From: Apostichopus parvimensis
Lineage: Eukaryota > Echinodermata > Holothuroidea > Aspidochirotida > Stichopodidae
Reading direction: 5' to 3'
Assembly (NCBI GenBank): GCA_000934455.1
Contig: KN886281.1
Span: forward strand, 5,336 to 45,113
Length of the DNA: 39,778 nucleotides
This document shows, one piece after another, positions 12,144-21,869 of this stretch. Made by a program: the position numbers and the translations under genes. The notes under the pieces were generated by a model, which saw only the letters and a program-made list of their open reading frames with translations, was not told the DNA's origin and did no database searches. Position 1 is the first letter of the stretch. Each line of letters starts with the position of its first letter.

Positions 12144-12221
12144 TGTGTCTTGTCAGTTGTCACTGAAGATATCATTTCAGAACTGGAACAACTCAGCTCT
12201 CGTTTTATAGAGTCCTTCTCT

Positions 12222-15200
12222 CTAATGAGGCCAGCTGCATTTGACTGGATTAGACTTTGGGATAGGGAGGCACTTGTTCAGATTCTCACATCCTGGTGGA
12301 GCCCAATGCTGTTGGAAGGATAAGAAAAAAAGAAAAAAAAAAGACAACAATAGTTAAAAACCAGTTTAGATATGAGCCAAAAAGTGACTCAAAATATTAC
12401 CAACTGACAGTAACGAAAAGTAAAGGGATATTCTCTGCTGTAGTTAATGTACGTAACATTTATTGTAAAGAACAAAATATCCCGCACCATTTAGTTGAAG
12501 ATAACATCTCGATATCTTGCTTCTAAATTGAGCTACGGTTGTTTGAATCTAAGCCATTTTAAGAGGCTAGTTGCTTGATTCTTCTAGAGTGCAGCACAGA
12601 AATAGTCTGTGAAGTTATCACTGCAAATGTTATTCAAAATTGTTATTTATTCAAAATTCATAATTGATCTTCTTGTTGAATCATGCTTAAAATTTGATAC
12701 TAGTTAAGTCACCTTGGAACAAATACAGGGTACTATTTCAGCAAAACGAGATAAGATTTTTAAGAAAATTTGAAGGGGGGAGGGAAGAGAATTGAAAATT
12801 ATAATTATTAGGAAAATAATGATATTGGTAGGCAGTATTGTTTATTTGCTGATACCATGCGGCTGATAATAATACACTGTGTGGAAGGTAACTTTTTGGA
12901 GCTGTTATATTGAGAAAACAGTTTTGTTTTTAAGGATGAAGTGGATGAAAGTTGCCAAAAATTCCGTTTTTTTAAAAACAAAATCTGTACTCATGACACG
13001 TATACCAAGTTTTAAAGCACCTGATTCTGTTTGGTCACCAAATCCAAACAAAAATTAACAAAAACCAGGAGACTTTTACTCAAAATGAGACTCTTATCCA
13101 TCATTATTATAAGTACTACCCTGGTAGATCTTTCCACTTTATGATCAAAAGATAGATGATGAATTATGATTTTTTTTATGAAGAATTATTTTTGTGATAA
13201 AACAAATTTAAAAAAATTATGTTTGTTTCTAGAAAGTTTTCTCTCCAAATATTTCTTTGTTAAATTATCAACAAAAACACCATATTGCAACTATATTTTT
13301 TTCTCAAAATACTGTTAACTTCATTATTTCTTATTATTATTATCTATTAACCAAGCTTAAACAGAAAAGACCAAATCAAAAAAAGTGCATTTCTACTGGG
13401 TTTTAGTAACAACAGAAGAAAAATGTACCAAAATAAACACAAAAGCTCCATTTGCTTTATTTTAAGAATAAGATGGGAGAATCTTGAAAGTGGTAAATAT
13501 AGGATGTAACCTGGACATTCAGAGCTCTGGAATAAAAGAAATTGCAAATATACTTTTGTCAGCATCATCTGCAAGGTAGGAAAGAACATTACCTCCACGG
13601 CTTTGTCACAGATGTCAAGTTGAGGTGTTCCTGCCAGTAAATTCTTCTTATGCTCATCGACTACAGCTTTCAGTGCTGGCATAGCTTGCTTGTATTCATC
13701 ATTTGAGGCTCTGCGAGTAAAATCAAGACAATAAGTAAAGTCTGCTAGATGCATCAGGGACAGATCAAGGATTTTAAAGAGGAGGGGATGTGCCCCTGCA
13801 TTTGTTGAAGCAGACTCCTATGTAACTCTAGGGGTCTGGGGTACCTCCCTCCCTCCGCCTTCCATTTACAAAGAAACATATATGATGATATTTTTCATAT
13901 TAACCACTCAGATGCATGAAATGTGCATATGCATGAGGTGTCTTTAATATGACTTACGATATAGGATACTTTTCACCAGGGTCTCTCCCTAGATGAAAGA
14001 GCACTGGAGCATCCGTATGGTTTGTTTGGTCGTGAGTTGTAATCCCTGTGACGTTCTCTCCCGGGCAGAAATCAACATGTGCCTGAAATGCAGGAAGAAG
14101 AAAGGTTGAAATTGAAAACAGTTCTTAACTGGACAAACTAGGTATAAACCATACTGAAGTGAATATACTGAGAGAATCTTTCAGGAAACTGACTGATATC
14201 TCAACCAGGGGTACAAGCACTATCATTGTACTAGGGGAGTGGGGGGAGCCATGGTGTTGGACTAGGGGGAGCCTACTCACTTTTAAAAAACATTGGGAGA
14301 ATAGAGGGAGCTTAGATGCAATAATGGTGCTATATTTTGCAAATTTTCAAACAATGTCAAAGAATTTTCAATGGTATAGGTTGTACCGTACATTTATGTT
14401 AAGTATACATACTGTACACTAGGAATTTTTGTAATATTCTGCCTGCCAGTAGGGAGGAGGGTGGGGGTAGGGCAAGGGCGCTGAAAAATTGGTTGGTCTG
14501 TTTTATACAGTGCTGCAAATCTCTCACAAAGTACTGTAAAAGAATTGTGAGTGTTCACTTACTCCATGCTGCATTATAACAAAAGGTCTAACATTTCTGC
14601 AAATTTAACCACAACCTTTTTGACAACATATTTTGTTATTTCTACCAATGTAACCGCTCCTCCTGATAAATTATCGTTAACGAAAAAAGGGACTAAACTC
14701 GTTCCAAAAAATGGGAAAGGTCTCCTTACCTGATGAAATTCTTGAATAGAGTTTGTCCATGTCCAGTAATGAGCCTTGTAGAGTCCCTGGCGTACGGCCA
14801 TCATCTCGTTACCACGGTAATAAAACATGGTTTTATTTAAATCCATTTCCTGTTTTATAAGAGCTGGCAGTAGACTTTTGCCATCTATGATTCTATCTTG
14901 TGGTATTTTAAGACCGGCGAGTTCTACCGAAGTAGTAAATATATCCATGATGGATCCTATCTGATGAGATATCTGGGGGGGGGGGGAACAACAATTGATA
15001 GCATCAGTCCATTAGAAGTACAGAAAAGGGGAAAAATTTACTTGTGAACGATAAAAAAAACACTTTGTACGCATCCAGGTGAAATTTTCATGCAATTCCT
15101 ACATTTTTCCAACAAGTTTTTTTTTTAACTTTTAATAGTTGAAAACTGTCACTTTTTGTACCATAATTAAACTTGACGCAAACAGGTGCATTGTCATGGT

Positions 15201-18200
15201 TGCACACAATACCTGCACTATGACTTACATCAATGGAAGCTATCGTGCATAATTTAGAAAATCCTTCCCGGATCTCAAAAAACAGCTATAAACTATCCTT
15301 TTTGAGAAATATCACAGTTAGACCCTTTATTTGGGAGCGCATTTGAACATTGCCTTGTGCTCTGGATACCTGCGCTATACAAAAAACAGTTATTATTATT
15401 ATTAACACACTTCAGTTTGTTTCACTGGCACTTCCTCATATAGAGACAGTTTATACAGTTGCAAAAAAATTATCAAAGCTTACCATGCCTGGTTGAATGT
15501 GGCCAGGCCACCAAGCAATAGAGGGCTCTCTCATGCCACCTTCAAAAGTTGTTTCCTTTCCACACAAGAAAGGCCCATTGCTACCGCCTAGGTATGGTTA
15601 AACATGAGATGGTTACGTTAATAATCCCATATCAGTCACAAGAAACACAAAAACATATTGTTATAAGAAAATGGTCCCAATAAAACTTGGATTAGGGTGT
15701 GCTTCTCACAGAAAAATTGATAGCTACCACCCTGTCAGTCTCAGTAGCATTTAATAAAATCAGTAGCATTAGATAAAACATCTTTGCTGAAACCTGAACA
15801 TCAAGTAGGAATTGCTCCATTTGAGAGTTCTAAGCAACATGTATCAGACCAGGAACAATTATATTATCACTTGTCATCAACAAAAGCTCATCTACCCACA
15901 AGCTACTGCAGCTGCTATAAATGAAACTGTTTGTTCTGTATAAGTGTGATAAATAATAAGAGGAGATCCCTGAAACTTAGGCTCGGTCAAGCTTAGTTTG
16001 ATCTTCACAGGCTACAAAAACATGGTCTCGATGATTGCACAGTTTCGACAAACGCACTGTACATATACACGATCAATAACGTGTAGCCCACGATTGAATA
16101 CCTTCAACACCTTTTCTCATGGAACTTATCAAGTGACCAAAAACTGCCAAAAGTCGGATTAAATTACTCATTTAAATCAAGGATTATTCAACTTTCTAAC
16201 CTTTCTCCTTCGCATAAGTAGCAGCTCCGTTATCGGACATGAAAAACACAAAGGTGTCATTGTCAATCTGTAGGTCTTTCAGAAGCGCTAGAATCTTGCC
16301 GACACTATCGTCGAGTTCCATGACTACATCCCCGTAAAGGCCGCGCTGACTTTTACCTAGGAAATCTTTGGACGCGTACAGGGGTTCGTGAGTAGCATCT
16401 GGTGTCCAATACAGGAAAAATGGCTTCCCTGCAGATGTTTGGTTTTTGATAAAGTTTAAACCTTCCTATATCAGGCAAAATGAAAAAAAAAAACTGAGTA
16501 CATAAGCAAGCAATCTTGGTTTATCTTAAGCTGCAAGATTTATCTGTCATAATTTATGAAATAATGGATTTCAGTTGAACACGGAGCTATACGTCACTGA
16601 AACTTTGTCTTGAAGAAGCATTCCTGACAGTTTGATCATATCATTGTTAAGCACCTGGAAAAGTGATTTTTACATCATGAAACCCCTCATTCAGTTTATA
16701 TTTGTTAATTTATTTCTCATTTTTGTTTTGTCTTGCTTTCTCTTAAATCATGTCAAAGTCACCTGTATTTTAGTCTCAGTACCCTACAACACTTGGTGGT
16801 TCTAAAGAATCCTAAATTCCTCTTAATTGAACAAAATAGTACAAATTTTGATAAATAAATTGCTGATTGATAGGTACTGATAATCAATGATCTCCTCACT
16901 GTCCTTATCATATAATCAGCCTGCAAATATTTTTTAGTGATTTGATCTAAAAAGTCTGCATGATTAAGCTATGCACTGGCCTCCTTGTGTAGTAGGTTAA
17001 AGGTTAGGAGTTCCAATAACACAAATGCACCCGCTAGTGACAATCAAATGACATATCAGAGGTAATTCCTCCCCTCAACTAACATTACTGAGTACAGAGA
17101 GCATATATCTATTCACGGTAAAGCCTAGGCCTACTTACAGTACTGCTCTAGGTCATACCTAATGCTTTTGACTAACTAATACAAAAGTGGGTACAATACT
17201 AGACTGTCCAGATTATTTTTAAACGGATTCCTTTTAACGTAACGTAAATAGAAACAGTATTTGAAACTTGACTAAAATTCTTTTAAAAGTCTGATTTAAC
17301 AAAATTTTGATCCTAGGCAAGTCTTTACAAACCTTCTGAGCCTTGAAAAACTCTTTACCTGTAAGTACATTTGAGTCAGGTTAGATTCTCCCGTTTTTAG
17401 ATTGATTTCAAATTCCTCGTAGTATCTCCCGATCATTTCGCTATCCCGAAAGACTGGAATATTTGGAGTGCTCTTATCATTGTATGGTCCAAAATGGCAG
17501 TTAGTAGAACCAAAGAACTCATCAAAGCCATGTTTAAGAGGCAGAAATTGATCTTGGTGACCGAGATGCCTGAAGATGCAAGAATGCGAGGAAATAACCA
17601 ACAATAACATCATATTATAATTCTTTCACCATGAATGTAATCGTCTGTGTGTACGACAAGACACATACGAGTGGAGCCAGAAAGCCTACAGGCTAGCTAC
17701 GTAATTCCTTGCCAAGGTTTATCTCAGACTATTTAATGTAACACAGGACGCAAGATTATCAAGCTTTAAAGCAGCATTTTGCGTTTGGTCGCTGTTTTCT
17801 ACTTTTTGACATGTCCATCGAGTTTTTTAGGATATATCAATCACAAAACAGCAAACTAAGATAGCAGCCAAGTTTTTCCCTGCCAACATCGTTAATTGGC
17901 AAGTAATTAAGGATATTTGCAGAGAATGAGAAAAGTATCCACGACAAAATTCCACATTTAAAATTAATCGCATACAGTACCCCAAACCCACTAGTTTGAA
18001 TTCAACCAATCAGAGATGCAGGTTTAGTTATGAGCCGTTGCTAAATATAGATTCAAGACTTTGCGTTGGTACAACCATGGAGGTATGGTACAACCATGGT
18101 ACAACCAGGGAGTTTTTATGGAACTCCCTGGTACAACTGTCATATAGACTGTACACAAATCAAGCTTGGTGTTGTATTACATATTGGTCAATGACGTTCG

Positions 18201-21200
18201 TAGTGTTTAAATATTCATACTATGGGCGAGGTTAATAGTGATCCCAACGGAAAATATCTTGGAGAAAAACAAAAGTTGAAAGTTGCAAATTTTTCGACTT
18301 TTATGCCACTATTTGAAGTAAGATTTAAATAGATAAGCTAGTTATGTATGTCGTTATGGCATAGTGGAGTCAGTAAGGTTGAGAAATATCATAGAAAAGG
18401 ACGCAAAATGCTGCTTTAACCTCCACAGACAAGAAAAGAGTGAAAGTCAAACTACATAAGCAATATGACTTTTCATCCAAACTTTGCTTTTCGAGTAATC
18501 TTATTTAATCGTTAATAATAAAAAAAGTCAGACCTTGAACTCTGGTGACCTCAAATGATCTCCTGAAGTATTTGCAGTTTATATTATGTTTACTAGATTT
18601 TCACACTTTGACCTCAATTGACCTTTGACCATATGAAAAACATCACAATAGGGTTTCTTGTTCTCACTAAGTTTGATCCACACATTCAGTATAAAGTTTA
18701 TCCAAAGCTTAGTTCTTAAAATGATTGCACTACAAGGTTTTGAGACTCTGACCTTATTTCAAGGATACATCACCGAGAAGATTATAATAAAGTAGAGTGT
18801 ACAGCCTTTCACAGACACACTTCTTGGAGTAAGGGCGTGTTTAGCCGGTCAAAAACAAGGTTACATTCAGCCATATCATATTATCTCAAGTTATGGACAA
18901 GTTAATGAGATGGGGTTTAAAACAGTTACTACAATGTTGATGATTATTTGCTCCTTCTAAACAAGAATACTACTGGATTAACCCTTTAATCAGTCACACA
19001 GGAGCAACAAGATCATGACCAAATCATACCAAGGAAGTATCAGATGCAAATTATGCTTTAAACTGACACTCAGTACACAATACAACATCTATACAGATAA
19101 CAGATAACAAAAATATTCACAGAGCTTCTAGACAGGCGGAGTGTATAGCCTAGTGGTTAACGCCGGCGTCTCCCAGTCATGAGATCCCCGGTTCGATTCC
19201 CCGCCGACAGCAATGTGTGTCGTCTGGCAAGGGTGTTGTTCAATAACAACTTCCCGACATGGACGTTAAATGGATGTGTGCCGAGAGATTGGCTTCGGTC
19301 AGCTTGCGAGTCTAAAAGCCTCCATGGCTTCTTTCGCGAGTTCCTGCTTGCGGGAAGATCACATATACATACATACATACTTGAATACCACCACAGTCTC
19401 ATATTCCTGTCTCTACATATTACACTTAAAAGTTTCTTTTGTTGGTGTAAACTCATTTTGAAACAGTTAAGAAGAGGATCAAAGTTTGGAGAATCTTACC
19501 ACTTGCCGATGATTTTACTCTTATATCCTGCTTTATTTAGTATCTCTGGCAGAAGAATTTCACAATCTGGGATTCCTCCGACAATATTCTGAGGCGTGTA
19601 GGCATTCCTGGCATGGGCATTATCCGAGTAAAATCCATTTCGGATTGGTAGACGACCGGTCAGGAACGATGCTCTAGCTGTTACAAAAGTTAAATGTTAC
19701 TCCAGTTTTATATAGAAAATATCATCGCCATAATATGTGTCTCGTTTGGATTTTAGCTAAAGCAGAAATGAGCTTTTCGACAAAAATCAACAGAAATATA
19801 GATTTATTTGCACTTCTCTTCTTCTTTTCCCTCACAAAAAAAAAGGATATATAACTTGATTTAGATCAAAGGTGAATTAGATAACTTAAATGAAAGATAA
19901 ATGAGCCCGCCCGCATACATAAAATAAATTCTGAATTATTAAACTGGTGATAACGTAGTGTAGAATTAGCTGGCTGAAAATGCCTCCCAGATTGCTGGAA
20001 ATGGCACTTCCCAGGCCTTGTAAGTTGCATCTTAGCATTTTCTCTTTGAAATTACTAGCAATATCATTAAAATATGCTCAAGGGCTGCCCCCTTCGCCCC
20101 CCCCCCCCAATTGACTACGCCCCTGTTTAATGGTAATTTGACAATTGACAAAAAAGCTTACAATTTCTCAGATGACTTAGACAGTTAAGCAGAAATTTTC
20201 AATTTTATCTTGAAAGTTTTACTTTGTACCACAAAGTTCTGATGTTATGTCAAAAAATGTTTAACTTAAAGAGATTTGTTTCCAAATTACTTGTTACTTA
20301 CAAGGAGAACAGAGTGGATTTCCAGCATAGAAGTCTGGAAGTAAAGTACCTTCAGCAGCCATTCTGTCTAAATTTGGAGTCTCTTTGGCAGGATGCCCAT
20401 AGACACCCAGATCTCCCCATCCCATCTACAACATAAAGCAAGAAGAAGAATTTCTATATATAGTACCACCTAATTGGCATACATATAAGATGATAACAGG
20501 CAAGGCTGCAGTATGTGAGTGTGGAAATGAACATAAATCCATTTTAATTGGGTTTGGTATATATCCTTGTAATGGACTTGTCCCACAGTGTCCTGAACTT
20601 AATTCCAGGTGATTCCACATAGTACGAGTTGACCGAGTGTTATTCATATGCTGTGTGCAGACACTGGGGAGCACATTACGACTGACCTAGGTCAACATCA
20701 TATTAGGAAAAGGAAAACCAAGCCCTCTTTCATCCCTCCATTCGTCATGACTTGTTAAGTAAAATTAAACTTTTGTTACATCACATCTCATTCATAACTC
20801 AGTAGCAAAAGGTAAGTAATATGATGGGAGCTATTCACCCCATCGTTGGCTCAATAAGGAGAGCGCTCTTGTTAATTTACCCGATCCTCAGTTCAGTAAG
20901 AGATCTTCTTGTATTGTGGGTTCTATAAGCACTCTGCACTGGTGCTTATTTACCCAATTGTCGGTTGTCTAAGAATGCACTGGTGCTCATTTACCCAATC
21001 ATTGGATCATTACAATGACTCTCTTACTTCTTTACCGGATTGTCTATTGAATGAGCAATGAATTGGCTTTACTAACCAGATCAACAGATCAGATCAGGGG
21101 TGCTTAATTAACCGATTCCAGGTGAAATGTGCCTGAATATAATGCTTATCTAGCTGACTATCGGGAGATAACAAACACAGTATCAGGCCAAGATCAAGGG

Positions 21201-21869
21201 GGTGTCGTGTACACACCCCTCCCCCTTTTCTCATCACCCTAACTGACAAAACAAAGTAGTTATGAGCAGAGCCCAACAATGACATGTAAACCTAAGTATA
21301 AACAAATTTGGGTACTAATTTAGAATCCGTACCATTCGACCCTACTTCCTAACCCCTAACCCTATTCCCTACTTCCTAACCCTATTCCCTACTTCCTAAC
21401 CCTAATTCCTTACCCCTAACCCTACTTCCTAACCCCTAACCTTATTCTGCCGATTCGAAGTAAGCTTTCCCATTCATATGGTACGGATTCTAAAGTTAGG
21501 CCCAAATTTATAGCCGAAGTATTCCTCAGTATGCACCATTTCACATCAAATATTTTACTTTCCTGGGATGACCCATAACCCCTACACTGTAGTCCGCTTC
21601 AATGCCCTCGCCATACTCCCAGATGCAAGGCCTATCACAGCTATAAAGTGGGCTAGGCCTACAGCACTACTGTACTACTACTACTACTACTACTTACTCG
21701 ACTTAGTTTTATTAATGGTACTTGGTAGGCCAACACTTACATCATCCATTAGCATGAAAATTATGTTCGGTGTTTGAGCACAATTCACTTCCTTCCAAAG
21801 CATATGAATTGATATAATACACAAAACCCGCTTGAAAGAAAGCACGAAGCTGCAACTGGCAGGACCCAT
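12222..21869 (-). CDS. GALNS: N-acetylgalactosamine-6-sulfatase, complete, 10 exons
   Basis: Exons (minus, in order): 21869-21741, 20425-20302, 19677-19500, 17569-17359, 16465-16201, 15587-15484, 14972-14730, 14082-13958, 13710-13593, 12308-12222. They join in frame to 527 aa; human GALNS is 522 aa. The enzyme is a lysosomal hydrolase that removes 6-sulfates from GalNAc in chondroitin-6-sulfate and from galactose in keratan sulfate. Visible features are an N-terminal signal peptide, the metal-binding Asp pair (MDD, residues 42-43), and sulfatase signature C-S-P-S-R at 82-86, whose Cys82 would become formylglycine. Others are GKWHLG, the metal-binding SDNG at 291-294, and [14 protein letters not shown]. 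The signature is split by the exon 2/3 junction. I chose Met at 21869 because it begins a signal peptide and has A at -3 and G at +4; an in-frame Met lies upstream at 21917. No active-site residue is missing. Confidence 0.96.
14975..14986 (-). promoter_or_regulatory. GALNS: Pure C12 polypyrimidine tract at the GALNS exon 7 acceptor
   Basis: On the minus strand the acceptor of intron 6 is twelve consecutive C followed directly by AG and then exon 7 (14972 down). The homopolymer therefore serves as the whole polypyrimidine tract next to the splice site. Confidence 0.75.
17766..18419. mobile_element. 654-bp element with 19-bp perfect terminal inverted repeats
   Basis: TTAAAGCAGCATTTTGCGT at 17766-17784 is exactly inverted at 18401-18419. 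TTAA at each outer edge is compatible with a TTAA target duplication. No transposase frame is present, so it is a MITE-like, non-autonomous element. Inside are three close copies of GGTACAACCATGG/AGGG (18068-18110) and a 10-bp hairpin (18105-18131). It sits in intron 3 of GALNS. Confidence 0.75.
18530..18790. repeat. Dispersed repeat with direct TGACCT half-sites
   Basis: The segment contains CTGGTGACCTCAAATGATC, TTGACCTCAATTGACC and, at 18619-18631, TGACCTTTGACCA. Similar wording occurs at 10074-10330 and near 2362-2378, which suggests a dispersed repeat family. The boundaries are approximate. Confidence 0.45.
19133..19381 (+). mobile_element. tRNA-derived SINE, near-intact (copy A)
   Basis: The head (about 19135-19210) is tRNA-like: RNA polymerase III A box TAGCCTAGTGG (19146-19156) and B box GGTTCGATTCC (19190-19200), 34 bases apart. 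GGCGG at the start can pair with CCGCC near the head's end. A body of about 150 bp follows, then a tail of ACAT/ATAC units. It lies in intron 3 of GALNS, antisense to the gene, about 120 bp from exon 3. It matches copy B at 34155-34401 in the opposite orientation. Open frames over it are readings of the SINE. Confidence 0.9.
20085..20125 (-). mobile_element. Fragment with CAGGGGCGTAG terminus (hAT-like)
   Basis: The minus strand reads CAGGGGCGTAGTCAATT and then a poly-G run, which resembles hAT-type termini. Only the end is recognisable. It lies in intron 2 of GALNS. Confidence 0.35.
20820..21110. repeat. Degenerate minisatellite built on TTTACCCAATCRTTGG
   Basis: Related blocks occur near 20838, 20877, 20948, 20990 and 21041 (CACCCCATCGTTGGCTC, TTTACCCAATTGTCGG, TTTACCCAATCATTGG). 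Spacing is irregular at 35-70 bp. It lies in intron 1 of GALNS. Confidence 0.5.
21304..21509. mobile_element. 206-bp inverted-repeat element with telomere-like core
   Basis: The terminal arms are about 32 bp. AAATTTGGG (21304-21312) pairs with CCCAAATTT (21501-21509). TTTAGAATCCGTACCAT (21319-21335) is perfectly inverted at 21478-21494. The interior (about 21340-21446) is a tandem series of CCCTAACCCCTA and CCCTACTTCCTAA units, close to the metazoan telomere repeat CCCTAA. It lies in intron 1 of GALNS and has no coding capacity. Confidence 0.7.

Larger units (their letters stand above)
7860..12221. other. Intergenic interval, no gene recognised
   Basis: About 4.3 kb separates the start codon of the collagen-like gene from the stop codon of GALNS; both genes are on the minus strand. 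The promoter of the collagen-like gene should lie just above 7860, but I recognise no TATA element. The longest open frame (9095-9556 plus, 153 aa) has no recognisable domain, signal peptide or splice-consistent neighbour. Contents I can name are a degenerate fold-back (9606-9798), a repeat with DR1-like TGACCC motifs (about 9950-10330), a GGGCCCTG hairpin (10674-10695) and TTA/AT microsatellites near 12005-12067. Confidence 0.6.

Noticed and set aside
19135-19210. Functional tRNA gene
   Set aside because: A and B boxes are present, but the arms do not fold into a full cloverleaf by eye, and the sequence continues into a SINE body and tail found again at 34155-34401.
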